A program made the position numbers and the translations under genes. Below the pieces are notes generated by a model. That model was not told where the DNA came from and did no database searches. It saw only the letters and a list, made by a program, of their open reading frames with translations. 64,000 nt of DNA from JACRCT01 sp049841135 (lineage in GTDB: Bacteria; Myxococcota; Myxococcia; Myxococcales; UBA5297). This document shows positions 8,224 to 16,587 of this stretch, in pieces. The DNA lies in the NCBI GenBank assembly GCA_049841135.1, contig JASGHK010000005.1, forward strand, positions 2,976,001 through 3,040,000. Reading direction: 5' to 3'. The number at the start of each line of letters is the position of its first letter. Position 1 is the stretch's first letter.

Positions 8224-10466
8224 GAGGCTCCTCCTTTCGTCTCCGGCGTCACCGGGGGCAGGGGCGGCGCCGTGGTCGCCTCGGTCTCCAGCTGCGGCCC
8301 GGCCAGCGGCAGCTCTACCATGAAGGTCGAGCCCAGTCCCGGCTGCGACAGCACGCGGATGGTCCCGCCCAGGGCCTCCAGCACGCGGCGCACGATGTAC
8401 AGCCCCAGCCCCAGCCCGCTGTAGTTGCGCGCCGACACCGCGCGCTCGAACCGCTCGAAGATGCGCGGCAGCCGGTCGGGCGGGATGCCGATACCCTGGT
8501 CGCGGACGGTGAGGCGGGCCCGGTCGGGCTCCTGCGTCACCTCGAGCTCGATGGGCTTGCCCGCCCCGTACTTGAAGGAGTTCGAGAGCAGGTTCGCCAC
8601 CACCTGCTCCAGGCGCGCGCGGTCCCAGCGGCCGACCACCGGATTGCCTGCGCGCAGCGTCACCGTGCAGCCCGCCCGCTGCGCCTCGGCGGCGGTCTGG
8701 GTGACGATCTCCCGGGTCACCGAGGAGAGGTCCACGTCTTCGATCTGCAGCTCCAGCCTGCCGGCCTGGATGCGCGAGACGTCGAGCAGGCGGTCGATGA
8801 GCGCCGCCATGCGCGCGCTCTGCCGCACGGTCGTCTCCAGCGAGGAGGCGAGGAACTCCGGCGGCACCTGCGCGAGCGACCCGGACTTCGACAGCCGCAA
8901 GAGGCCCTGCGCCGCCAGCTGCAGGCTGGTCACCGGCGTGCGCAGCTCGTGGCTGGCGATGGAGAGGAACTCGTCGCGGGCGCGCACCGCCTCCTGCGTG
9001 CGCAGGTAGAGCCGCGCGTTGTCCACCGCCAGGGCCGCGCGGATGGCCAGGTCCTCGGCCAGCGCCAGGTCCCCCGCCCCGTAGCGCCGGCCGCTCGTCC
9101 CGTACGCCAGGCTGATGGCCCCCAGCCGCTTGCCGCGCGCGGTGAGCGGGACGATGAGCAGCGAGCCCACCCCCAGCCCCTCGAGCACCTGGCGGTGCTC
9201 CTGGTCGCGGGAGATGGCCTCGAGCTGCTCGGGGGTCAGCTCCTCGTACAGCTCGCTCTGCCCGGAGCGCAGGACCCGGGGGACGCCGGCCGGCCAGTTG
9301 AGGAAGGGCGGGAAGCGCGTGCGCAGCTGGTGCGCCAGCTCCGCCTTGGCCGGGTCGACGTGCGCCACCGCCACCCGGTGCAGCGAGCGGTCCTCCTCGA
9401 CGACGTCCACCACGCACCAGTCGGCGAAGCCCGGCAGCGCCAGGTGCGCCACGCGCTCGAGCGTGGCGGCCCAGTCGAGCGAGGCGGCCAGGATGCGGCT
9501 CGCCTCGGCCAGGAACGCCGCCCGCCGCTGCGACTCCTCGGCCGCCTCGCGGGCGCGCTGCTCCTGCTCCAGCGACTGCACGCGCTCGTGCTCGGAGCGC
9601 CGGCGCTCGGTGGAGTCGCGGAAGTACCAGCCGCGGCCGTAGAAGAGCCCCTCGCCACTGCGCACCGGCGAGCAGGAGTAGTCGAAGGTCCGGCCGTCCT
9701 TGAGCCGCAGCTCGCCGGTGTGCGCCGCGTCCGCGGCCCCGATGTGCTTGTGCATCCGCGCGCGCAGGTCGCCTGGCTCGGCCACCTGCTCGGCGATGCG
9801 CGAGAAGAGCGCGTCGGGCGTCGCCGGGGCGGGCTCGGGCAGGCCGAACAGCTCGCGCAGCCGGCGGTTGCAGCTGACCTGGCCCTCCACCGCCACGAAG
9901 AGGATGCCGTCGAAGGAGGCCTCTCGTTGGCTCTCGAGCAGCGTCTTCTGCTCGTAGAGCCGCCGCTCGCTCTCCAGGGTGCGCGCGTAGAGCTGCCGGT
10001 GTAAGAGCGCCGTCCGGACGATCTCCACCAGGCGCTCGACCACGCCGTGGTACTGCACCGGCAGCCGCGGGCCGCCCTCGAAGAAGAGCAGGAGCGCGCT
10101 GCCGGAGAGCTCGCCCTCGGGGGGCGTGACCCGGAAGCTCCAGCGCACCAGCCCCTCGCGCGAGAGCTCGGGGTACGGCAGGGCGAGCGCCGAGGGGTCG
10201 GTCCCCGGCGGCGGGGCCGGCACCGGCATCCGTCGCGAGGCCCGCGAGAGGCCCGCCGCCCCGAACAGCCGCGCTCCCGCCCCCGGCTCGCTCTCGCCCA
10301 GGCACAGCGCCGCCACGCAGCCCAGCCGCACCGCCATCCGATCCAGGAAGTCGTCCATCGAGCGGCGCGGGTCGAACAGGTCGAGCGCGGCGACAGTCAG
10401 CTCCTGCAGCACGCTCGCGCGCGAGAGCCGCTCCTCGGTGAGCTTGAGCTCGTTGTCGCCGACCAT
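8220..10466 (-). CDS. Soluble hybrid-sensor histidine kinase (GAF-PAS-GAF-HisKA-HATPase)
   Basis: 748 aa. The N-terminal ~150 residues look GAF-like, residues ~190-300 PAS-like and ~320-500 a second GAF (LLIVPLTARGKRLGAISLAYG). The H box is FLSIASHELRTPV, the N box VVANLLSNSFKYG, and the ATP-lid motifs are DQGIGIPP and SGLGLGLYIV; all are intact. No transmembrane segment is visible, so it senses a cytoplasmic ligand or protein. It is followed by a coupled receiver and preceded by a FIST-domain protein on the same strand 137 bases away. Confidence 0.92.
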   Translation of the reverse strand: MVGDNELKLTEERLSRASVLQELTVAALDLFDPRRSMDDFLDRMAVRLGCVAALCLGESEPGAGARLFGAAGLSRASRRMPVPAPPPGTDPSALALPYPELSREGLVRWSFRVTPPEGELSGSALLLFFEGGPRLPVQYHGVVERLVEIVRTALLHRQLYARTLESERRLYEQKTLLESQREASFDGILFVAVEGQVSCNRRLRELFGLPEPAPATPDALFSRIAEQVAEPGDLRARMHKHIGAADAAHTGELRLKDGRTFDYSCSPVRSGEGLFYGRGWYFRDSTERRRSEHERVQSLEQEQRAREAAEESQRRAAFLAEASRILAASLDWAATLERVAHLALPGFADWCVVDVVEEDRSLHRVAVAHVDPAKAELAHQLRTRFPPFLNWPAGVPRVLRSGQSELYEELTPEQLEAISRDQEHRQVLEGLGVGSLLIVPLTARGKRLGAISLAYGTSGRRYGAGDLALAEDLAIRAALAVDNARLYLRTQEAVRARDEFLSIASHELRTPVTSLQLAAQGLLRLSKSGSLAQVPPEFLASSLETTVRQSARMAALIDRLLDVSRIQAGRLELQIEDVDLSSVTREIVTQTAAEAQRAGCTVTLRAGNPVVGRWDRARLEQVVANLLSNSFKYGAGKPIELEVTQEPDRARLTVRDQGIGIPPDRLPRIFERFERAVSARNYSGLGLGLYIVRRVLEALGGTIRVLSQPGLGSTFMVELPLAGPQLETEATTAPPLPPVTPETKGGAS

Positions 10467-10603
10467 CGCCGCCGTCCCTCGCGATCCGCCCTACGGCTCC
10501 CTAACTACTCCCAACGCTGCCTTCACTCCTTCTTCCGCAGGCGCTCCCAGCCGGCCCTTCACTGCACCGGGCGCGATCATCCCCGCGCGCTGACGCCTGC
10601 GGC

Positions 10604-11776
10604 TCAGGCCGGCAGCGCCAGCACCACCGCCGTCTTGTTGTGGAACTGGGGCACGCCCGCGCCCAGCGCCCCGACCTCGCCCATCGTCAGGCAGCCGATC
10701 CACGGGACGCCCTCGCCCAGCCCGGCGGCGACGGCGCCCAGCTCCTCGTCGATCCGATCGCCCAGGAGCATCAGGCGCGAGACACAGTCGAAGACGAAGG
10801 CGCCGCCGACGGTGCCGCCCGCAGCCGCCCGCGCCGCCTCGGCCCCGCTGCGCGCGGCGGCGAACAGCTCCTCGGGGCCCGACTCCATCACCCGGACCAG
10901 CGAGCCGTCCGGCACCTCGGCCACGCAGCGCAGGCCGCCGGCCTCGTCGACGCTGATCGGGTCGCGGATGAGGTGGTCGCCGTCGGCCTGGGGGATGCCC
11001 AGCGGGTGGTTCATCGCGAAGGCGGTGAAGCCCTCCAACGTGACCTCGTCGCCGTGGGCGGCCGCCGTCCGCTGGTAGACCTCGAAGGCCTTCTCGTACT
11101 CGAGCTCGACGGCCAGCGCGCCGCGGGCCCGGGTGATCATCGTGGGCGGGCCGTACGGGCGCCAGCCGTGGCGCATGCCCGCGCCGACCGGGCCTGGCAG
11201 GTCGAGCACGGCGGCCACGGCGTGGTCGGTGAAGGCCTTGCCGCGGGCGAACTGGGCGGTGTGGATGAAGCGCAGGTTGTCGCCCGCGCCGCCGCCCGCC
11301 CAGGCTGCGGCGTTGCCGCCTTCGTGGACCGCGCCGCGCACCACCTCGGCGCCGTGCCCGCCCAGCGCGTTGAGGAAGAGCAGCATCGCCCGGCCGCGGC
11401 CGGCGCCGGGCCCGGGAATCTGGTCGAGCGCGCGCGCCACCGCCGCGGCTCCGGCCGAGCGCGGGTTGGCGCCGATGGGGCCGGCCGCGCCCACCCCGAC
11501 GTAGGCCTTCTCCGAGGAGACGACGCCGGCCACGATGCCCTGGCGCAGGAGGTGGGGCCCGGCGAACACGCCGGCCGCGCTGCAGCCGACCCAGGGCACC
11601 TTGCCCAGCACCTCGGAGACCCGGGCGGCCAGGGCCTCGGCCGGGTACTCGTCGGTGGCCAGGACCACCGCCAACGCCGGGTGCAGGGCGTCCGCCAAGG
11701 CGCCGCCGACGGCCTCACGCACGGCCTCGGCGACGTCCGCGCGGGTGCTCTTGCCGGTGTGGAGTCGAGCGTTCAC
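10604..11776 (-). CDS. FIST-domain sensory protein
   Basis: 390 aa from ATG 11776. The N-terminal half has the FIST_N pattern (PWVGCSAAGVFAG near residue 65; GGGAGDNLRF near 165). The C-terminal half has the FIST_C pattern ending IGCLTMGEVGALG and FHNKTAVVLAL. FIST proteins are thought to sense small molecules such as amino acids and to feed two-component systems. Here it is the first gene of a probable operon with a kinase and a single-domain response regulator, which fits. No signal peptide or membrane helix is seen. The domain call is confident; ligand unknown. Confidence 0.85.
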   Translation of the reverse strand: MNARLHTGKSTRADVAEAVREAVGGALADALHPALAVVLATDEYPAEALAARVSEVLGKVPWVGCSAAGVFAGPHLLRQGIVAGVVSSEKAYVGVGAAGPIGANPRSAGAAAVARALDQIPGPGAGRGRAMLLFLNALGGHGAEVVRGAVHEGGNAAAWAGGGAGDNLRFIHTAQFARGKAFTDHAVAAVLDLPGPVGAGMRHGWRPYGPPTMITRARGALAVELEYEKAFEVYQRTAAAHGDEVTLEGFTAFAMNHPLGIPQADGDHLIRDPISVDEAGGLRCVAEVPDGSLVRVMESGPEELFAAARSGAEAARAAAGGTVGGAFVFDCVSRLMLLGDRIDEELGAVAAGLGEGVPWIGCLTMGEVGALGAGVPQFHNKTAVVLALPA

Positions 11777-12062
11777 GAGACGAAGGCGAGCCTAGCGCCG
11801 GAGCCGCGCAGGCCACAACCGCGCTGGGAAGGTGGTGGTGGGAGGGCGCTCGGAGCGAAGGAGCGAGAGCACGTTGGCCACGCGTCTCGAACTCCCTCGA
11901 CCCCGAAGGCGTGATCGAGCGACCGCCGACGCCACGCGCTCCACCCTGGCCGAGCAACTCGAGCAACGCCGCCTCCTCCACCCCGAGCCTCGCAGGCGGG
12001 CGCTGGTGTCGCACGAGCACGGGCAGGAGCCGGCCGTCGAGGTAGGCCTCGACGAGCGTCCT
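11776..12062. repeat. Copy 1 of a ~285-bp block duplicated at 13,515-13,800
   Basis: Nearly the same sequence as 13,515-13,800 in the same orientation, with scattered substitutions and small indels. The block comprises the last ~48 codons of the topoisomerase gene plus about 140 bp downstream. The 459-base gap 11,777-12,235 holds this copy, the M15 peptidase tail and a second repeat. Confidence 0.8.
11912..12060 (-). pseudogene. Detached C-terminal tail of topoisomerase IB
   Basis: The minus-strand translation carries LVEAYLDGRLLPVLVRH and LGVEEAALLELLGQ, nearly identical to the C-terminus of the topoisomerase fusion at 13,659-15,287. The copy has no start, lacks the catalytic region and has lost the stop codon at the equivalent place. 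It is a remnant of a duplication. Confidence 0.75.
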
Positions 12063-12080
12063 TCGCCCCAGTGGCTCTAG

Positions 12081-12149
12081 AACAACGCCAGCAAGTACGG
12101 CTTTCACACCATCTCACGCGAGCCCTGGCACTGGGAGTACCGCGGCTAG
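12081..12149 (+). pseudogene. 3' remnant of an M15 (D-Ala-D-Ala carboxypeptidase-like) peptidase
   Basis: Twenty-two codons ending in TAG read ASKYGFHTISREPWHWEYRG. The EPWHWEYRG ending is the hallmark zinc-binding C-terminus of VanY/M15 peptidases. The rest of the gene is absent; immediately upstream in frame is a stop and the duplicated topoisomerase tail. The stop codon lies inside the start of the direct repeat at 12,145. Confidence 0.7.
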
Positions 12150-12222
12150 GACGAATCAAGGCCTGAACCGTGGAAGAAATGGTGAACGCCGGGGCGACAG
12201 GGCGCGCGTGGCGGGCTTGCGC
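12145..12222. repeat. Direct repeat B, copy 1
   Basis: CTAGG-(AC)G-AATCAAGGCCTGAACC and the following ~50 bases match 13,393-13,460 with few differences and the same orientation. The two copies bracket the membrane-protein gene. Confidence 0.75.
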
Positions 12223-12235
12223 TAGTAGCCACGGG

Positions 12236-13285
12236 TTACTTCGCCTTCGTTCTGCTGGCCTCGCTACTCGACACCTCGATGGTCTGCAGCACCTCTCGTT
12301 CGGGAGTACTTGAGCGATGCCCTGTCGGTACCGCGCTGCGCCCCGACGGGAGCCAAAGCGAGCGCCATTGAGCGGGCAGTTGCTCGACTTGACCGACGGG
12401 TTCCCGTACTGCGGTGCCCGTCACGTGGGTCCGCAGGCTCAGCCCGCCGCCGGCGTGGATGGCGATATGGCCAATGACGAGACCGAGGGCAGCTTCTGCG
12501 ACCGTCACGGCAGTTGAGACCCGCCGGTGGACCTCCGGTGCTCTCCAGGTCCGGAGCCTCTGACCGAAGAAGGCCGAGGTCTCGGGGTTGGCCTCGATGA
12601 CCAGCGGACCCGGGCTCACGTCCGGCCCCAGCCAGACCGGTATCTCCAGGACGCCAACCTCCAGCTTCTCGAGAGCAGCGCTCGCCCTGGAGGGAAGCCT
12701 GAGCAACCCCTGTTCGACCAGTGCCTTGGCGCCCTCTAACTCGAGTGTGAACTGTCCCTTTGCGTCCCAGCAGTTCTGGAGGAAGAGCCGGACGCTAAAC
12801 CACTCGCCCGCCTTGACCTCCGGGGGCACCACCCCAACGAGTTGGATCCCCTCGTACTCCAGGATGTCCGTTGGCGGAAACCGCGAGGCCAGGACATTCG
12901 GGAACGGATCGGGCCGGCGCGGCTTCTTGTGGAAATGCCGTACCGCCCCGGCGAAGACGCCAACGAGGATTACGGCGGTCGCGGCCGAGACCGGGTGGGA
13001 CTCCCTGCCGAAGATCGGGATGGCACCGAAGACGATGACGCCGATGAACGCCCAGACCGCGAGATAGGCAGCCGCAGGCGCCGAGTCCCGCCCGAACTCG
13101 ACGCCCCAACCGATCGCCGCGAGCACCGCTGCAACCACCGCAACAGCAATTCCTTCGAAGACATCCTCACCGCGGTCTGAGGCCCCCGCTGAGACCGTGG
13201 CGGCCATCGCGAAGGTGAACATCGCGATGGTCACCACGATGTAGAGCGCCGTGTAGCCCCGGTCCCTCCGGGCGACCGCTGCCAT
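12236..13285 (-). CDS. Predicted membrane protein of unknown function
   Basis: 349 aa from ATG 13,285 with GAGGGAGA just upstream. Four hydrophobic helices near residues 12-32, 42-62, 72-90 and 100-118 are followed by a basic cytoplasmic or periplasmic segment (HFHKKPRRPDPFPN) and a ~200-residue soluble domain starting GVVPPEVKAGEWFSV, which has an Ig-like feel. A further hydrophobic stretch occurs near 265-280. No family recognised. It sits inside a shuffled, repeat-bracketed locus, so it may be a recent arrival. Confidence 0.7.
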   Translation of the reverse strand: MAAVARRDRGYTALYIVVTIAMFTFAMAATVSAGASDRGEDVFEGIAVAVVAAVLAAIGWGVEFGRDSAPAAAYLAVWAFIGVIVFGAIPIFGRESHPVSAATAVILVGVFAGAVRHFHKKPRRPDPFPNVLASRFPPTDILEYEGIQLVGVVPPEVKAGEWFSVRLFLQNCWDAKGQFTLELEGAKALVEQGLLRLPSRASAALEKLEVGVLEIPVWLGPDVSPGPLVIEANPETSAFFGQRLRTWRAPEVHRRVSTAVTVAEAALGLVIGHIAIHAGGGLSLRTHVTGTAVREPVGQVEQLPAQWRSLWLPSGRSAVPTGHRSSTPEREVLQTIEVSSSEASRTKAK

Positions 13286-13311
13286 TCTCCCTCTGTGCCC
13301 CTGTCGGGCTA

Positions 13312-13390
13312 CCTCTTCGGCGGCGCAGCCTCGCGGATGACCGACCCGCTGCCCTTGCTCAGGACGAGCAGCGAGAACCAATCGACGTGA
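13312..13390 (-). pseudogene. Short 3' gene tail of unknown origin
   Basis: About 26 codons read HVDWFSLLVLSKGSGSVIRE and end in TAG. The frame begins right where direct repeat B copy 2 ends, so it looks like another truncated gene end joined to the repeat. No family recognised. With the repeats it fills the 373-base gap 13,286-13,658. Confidence 0.35.
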
Positions 13391-13392
13391 AC

Positions 13393-13460
13393 GCCTAGGA
13401 ATCAAGGCCTGAACCGTGGAAGACATGGTGAATCCGGGGCGCGTGTGGCGGGCCTTGCGC
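13393..13460. repeat. Direct repeat B, copy 2
   Basis: Matches 12,145-12,222 (CTAGGAATCAAGGCCTGAAC onward) with a short deletion. See copy 1. Confidence 0.75.
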
Positions 13461-13470
13461 GGCAGCAAGC

Positions 13471-13495
13471 CCTCGGGGAGGCTCGCTCCCCGAGG
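13471..13495 (-). terminator. Hairpin downstream of the topoisomerase gene
   Basis: Perfect 10-bp inverted repeat CCTCGGGGAG / CTCCCCGAGG with a 5-nt loop, 164 bases after the topoisomerase stop. It has no T tract, so its terminator role is only likely. Confidence 0.45.
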
Positions 13496-13514
13496 CCGAG
13501 TCGAGTCGCCCCGA

Positions 13515-13800
13515 GGATACACGAGACGGAGGCGAGCCTGGCGCCGGGCGCGCGCAGGCCACAACCGCGCTGGGAAGGAAGTGGTGGGAGGGCGCTCGGA
13601 GCGAAGGACCGAGAGACGCCGCACGTTGTCGCGCGTCCCCTCGACACGAAGGCGTGATTCAGCGAGCGCCGACGCCGCGCGCTCCACACTGGCCGAGCAA
13701 CTCGAGCAACGCCGCCTCCTCCACGCCGAGCCCCGCAGGCGGGGGCTTGTGCCGCACGAGCACGGGCAGGAGCCGGCCGTCGAGGTAGGCCTCGACGAGC
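13515..13800. repeat. Copy 2 of the ~285-bp duplicated block
   Basis: Overlaps the 3' end of the topoisomerase gene and about 140 bp past it. It is the presumed parent of copy 1 at 11,776-12,062, because here the coding part is attached to a complete gene. Confidence 0.8.
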
Positions 13801-15287
13801 CCAGGGTGGACGTAGGACTCGGCGCAGATGCGCGGCGTGTTCCCGAGGTGCTTCGCCGTGGCGCGGAGCGCGCGCGCCACGTTGCGCTGCGCCTCGGTCT
13901 GGGAACGGACCGGACCCGCCTCGGCGAGCGCTCGCGCCGCGGTCACGGTCGCCGACCAGGTCCGGAAGTCCTTGGCCGTGACGTCGAGTCCGGTGGCTTC
14001 CCGGAGGTAGTCGTTCACGTCGTTGGATGTGACCGTCCGTCGCGAGCCGTCCTCGTCCTCGTACTGGAAGAGCTGCGCTCCCGGGAGATCGCGGCAGCGC
14101 CGTACGATGGCCGCGAGCTTTCGGTCGGCGACGGCGATCTCCTGCTCCACGCCGGCCTTGCCGCGGAACTCGAGGCGCAGCCCGGAGCGCGAGAACGTGG
14201 TGTGGCGGTCGTGGAGCGTGGTGAGCCCGAAGGAGCGGTTCTCGCGCTCGTAGAGCGCGTTCCCGATTCGCGCGCTCGTCAGGTCCAGCAGGCGCGTGAC
14301 GGCGGCGAGCACCTTCGCCCGCGGGAGCCCGCGCAGCGCCAGGTCCTGTTCCAGCCTCGAGCGCAGTCGAGGCAGTGCCTGGGCGAGCGCGAGCGTGCGC
14401 GCCTGCTTGGTCTCGTCGCTCCACTCGCGCCACCGGGGGTGGTAGCGCAGCTGCGTCCGCCCGCGGAGGTCGCGGCCGGAGGCCTGGACGACGCCGTCCG
14501 CGCTCGTGCAGATCCAGACCTCCTTCCAGCTCGGCGGGAGCGCGAGGGCCCGGATGCGCGCGAGCGTTCCCTCGTCGCGGACCGCCCGGCCGTCCTCGCC
14601 GATGTAGCGCTTGCCCACCCGGCGGATGCCACCTTCGCCGACGACGACGCGCCGCAGCCGAGGGGCGCCGGTGGGCTCGCGCGGCGCACCGGTCGACGGT
14701 GTCACCTGGCGCTCGAGCCAGGCACCGCAGGTCCGGTGAAGCAGCGCCGCATCAACGGAGAGCAGCCGCTCGGCCCCGACCTTCGCCATGCGCGGCACGA
14801 GGCCCGCCCGCTCGAGGACTTCCAGGTGCGCGAGGACGCCGGTGCGGCTCTGGTCGAAGGCGGCACACAGCCGGCCGACGGAGCAGCCCGGCGTGTCGCG
14901 GACCCGGTCCAGCATTCGCCGACGCGTGGCATGGGCGAGGGCCCTCCAGACAGCGTCCGAGGGCTCGCCATCCATGTCGGAAAGTACCTGCCTATCTTCA
15001 GCAAGCTCGGTGGGCGAGCCCGCTTGCCTCGCGACCCAGCGGCCGCACGCGCGGAGGAGCTCCTCGTCGACGCGGAGCTGGCGTTCCCGCCCCACCTTCG
15101 CATCGCGCGGCACGAGACCCGCCCGCTCGAGAGCGCGCAGGTGGTCGAGGCAGGCACGGCTCAGCTCGAGCGCGGCTCGCAGCCGGACGACGGTGCAGCC
15201 GGGCGTCTCGCGGATGACTTCGAGCATCCGCCGGCGAGTGCCATCGGCCAACGCCTTCCAGACTGCGTCCGAGGGGTCGTGGGCCAT
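13659..15287 (-). CDS. Topoisomerase IB fused to two N-terminal ArsR-like HTH domains
   Basis: 542 aa in one uninterrupted frame from ATG 15,287 (an in-frame ATG at 15,305 is possible). Residues 5-86 and 109-193 are two homologous winged-helix repeats (SDAVWKALADGTRRRML; SDAVWRALAHATRRRML). Residues 210-542 match bacterial topoisomerase IB: ALPPSWKEVWIC, RIGNALYERENRSFGLTTL, KDFRTWSATV and the active-site Tyr in NTPRICAESYVHP (Y492). The enzyme relaxes supercoiled DNA through a 3'-phosphotyrosine intermediate. Ordinary bacterial forms are about 320-360 aa without HTH domains. There is no ATG at the domain junction; a GTG near 14,702 could allow a shorter product. An inverted repeat lies at its start. 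Confidence 0.85.
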   Translation of the reverse strand: MAHDPSDAVWKALADGTRRRMLEVIRETPGCTVVRLRAALELSRACLDHLRALERAGLVPRDAKVGRERQLRVDEELLRACGRWVARQAGSPTELAEDRQVLSDMDGEPSDAVWRALAHATRRRMLDRVRDTPGCSVGRLCAAFDQSRTGVLAHLEVLERAGLVPRMAKVGAERLLSVDAALLHRTCGAWLERQVTPSTGAPREPTGAPRLRRVVVGEGGIRRVGKRYIGEDGRAVRDEGTLARIRALALPPSWKEVWICTSADGVVQASGRDLRGRTQLRYHPRWREWSDETKQARTLALAQALPRLRSRLEQDLALRGLPRAKVLAAVTRLLDLTSARIGNALYERENRSFGLTTLHDRHTTFSRSGLRLEFRGKAGVEQEIAVADRKLAAIVRRCRDLPGAQLFQYEDEDGSRRTVTSNDVNDYLREATGLDVTAKDFRTWSATVTAARALAEAGPVRSQTEAQRNVARALRATAKHLGNTPRICAESYVHPGLVEAYLDGRLLPVLVRHKPPPAGLGVEEAALLELLGQCGARGVGAR

Positions 15288-15300
15288 GGCCTTGAATCCT

Positions 15301-15338
15301 GACATGCCTGTCGCCAAAGCGCCGGACGCTGGCATGTC
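15301..15338 (-). promoter_or_regulatory. Inverted repeat at the start of the HTH-topoisomerase gene, candidate operator
   Basis: GACATGCC at 15,301-15,308 and GGCATGTC at 15,331-15,338 form a perfect 8-bp inverted repeat with 22 bases between. One arm contains the alternative start codon. Because the gene encodes ArsR-like HTH domains, autoregulation through this site is a reasonable inference. Confidence 0.4.
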
Positions 15339-15355
15339 GGGAACGGTTAGCGCAG

Positions 15356-15619
15356 CTAGCGCCCGACGCGCCCGCCGGGGACCAGCAGCGGCGTCGGCAG
15401 GCGCGGGGCGGCGTCGCGCACCGGAGAAGGAGCCGTCGCGAGCAGCGCCTTGGCCGAGGCGGCCACCAGCTCGCGGCAGCTCGGGCAGGTAGCCAGCGCA
15501 GCGCGACTCCGTCGACCTCGCTCTCGAACCTCGCTCTCGAGCCACTTCAGCTCCACCGTCTCGGCTGCTAGCCTGATCCTAGAGGAGTTGGCCACTCGAG
15601 CCACCGTGGAGGTCCCCAC
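15356..15619 (-). CDS. Possible small protein with a CPSC motif
   Basis: Open frame of 87 codons on the same strand as the topoisomerase, 68 bases upstream of it. LATCPSCRELVAASAKALL resembles the second half of an anti-sigma zinc-finger (zf-HC2), but the His that should precede the Cys pair is absent. The start is uncertain and coding character is weak, so it may be spurious. It occupies most of the 334-base gap 15,288-15,621. Confidence 0.25.
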   Translation of the reverse strand: MGTSTVARVANSSRIRLAAETVELKWLESEVRERGRRSRAALATCPSCRELVAASAKALLATAPSPVRDAAPRLPTPLLVPGGRVGR

Positions 15620-15621
15620 CG

Positions 15622-16452
15622 ATGCCTGCGCTGCGTCTTCTCGTCTGCGGGGCGATTCTCGCCGCTTGTGTCCCCGGCCTGACCACTCCGGCCGGCCTCG
15701 GGGACTCCTGCGGGCCGACGCGCGGCTGCGAGGAGGGCTTGACGTGCCGTAGCGGACTCTGCGCGGGCATCGGCTGGGACGCCGGCCAGCCGTTCGACGG
15801 CGACGCAGGAGCCACGGGGGCCTGCAGCACGCCTCCCCGAGTCGAGGGCGTTCTCCACACCTCCATCGCGGACATCGACTACACGGGCGCCGCCATCGTC
15901 GAGCTGATTGTCAATCACAAGATGGACGTGGATGTCCTGGAGGATCGCTGCGTCGCGTATCTCTACCTCCACCTCGCGCTCGAGAACCCGAAAGGCTGCG
16001 AGCTGAAGATGTACTTCGACCCGGACGGTCTGAGCAGCGTCATCCTCCAAGCCGATTCCAGGTGCCCGGGATTCCCGGACGCCCGCGAAGGCGCGTACTA
16101 CTCGCTGGGCTTCGCGCCCAGCGCATGGTTCTCAGGGCTCGACCAGGTCGAGCCTCGCCAGGCCGAGAAGGCGTGCACTCGAGGCGTCACGCTCACCCTC
16201 CCGTCGGGCTCGTTCCACGCGGGAACGCTCGGGGTCAAGTCGATCCTGACGATGGACCTCGGCGGTCTCTCCCTCGTCGGTGACATCGAGAGCAAGGGCG
16301 ACACGTCGGTCCCATGCCACAAGTCCCGGACCTGCGCCGAGGCGCAGTCCCACGACTCCGGGGACCCTGGCTGGTGCAACGTCAGCACCCTCTGCAGCTA
16401 CGGCTACGAGTGGACCGGGTCGAAGTGCTGCCCCGAGGGCACCAGCTGCTGA
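15622..16452 (+). CDS. Cys-rich secreted lipoprotein
   Basis: 276 aa from ATG 15,622, with GGAGG 10 nt upstream. The signal peptide ends in lipobox LAAC (Cys 16). A Cys-rich segment follows (GDSCGPTRGCEEGLTCRSG), of the type common in myxobacterial surface lipoproteins. The centre is a beta-rich domain of unknown family, and the C-terminus is again Cys-rich (CNVSTLCSYGYEWTGSKCC). Probably disulfide-bonded and surface-exposed. No catalytic motif is seen. Confidence 0.8.
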   Translation: MPALRLLVCGAILAACVPGLTTPAGLGDSCGPTRGCEEGLTCRSGLCAGIGWDAGQPFDGDAGATGACSTPPRVEGVLHTSIADIDYTGAAIVELIVNHKMDVDVLEDRCVAYLYLHLALENPKGCELKMYFDPDGLSSVILQADSRCPGFPDAREGAYYSLGFAPSAWFSGLDQVEPRQAEKACTRGVTLTLPSGSFHAGTLGVKSILTMDLGGLSLVGDIESKGDTSVPCHKSRTCAEAQSHDSGDPGWCNVSTLCSYGYEWTGSKCCPEGTSC

Positions 16453-16587
16453 AGCTGCTGAGCGTCGCAGAGCGTCGTGTCTACGTCCTGGCACGCGCTT
16501 GGCCGACATGAACCGTGCGTCTCCGTCGCCGCTCCCGATTCGACGGCGCGCCTCGCGGATCCGGTCGGACGCCAGCGCGAACGGTGA

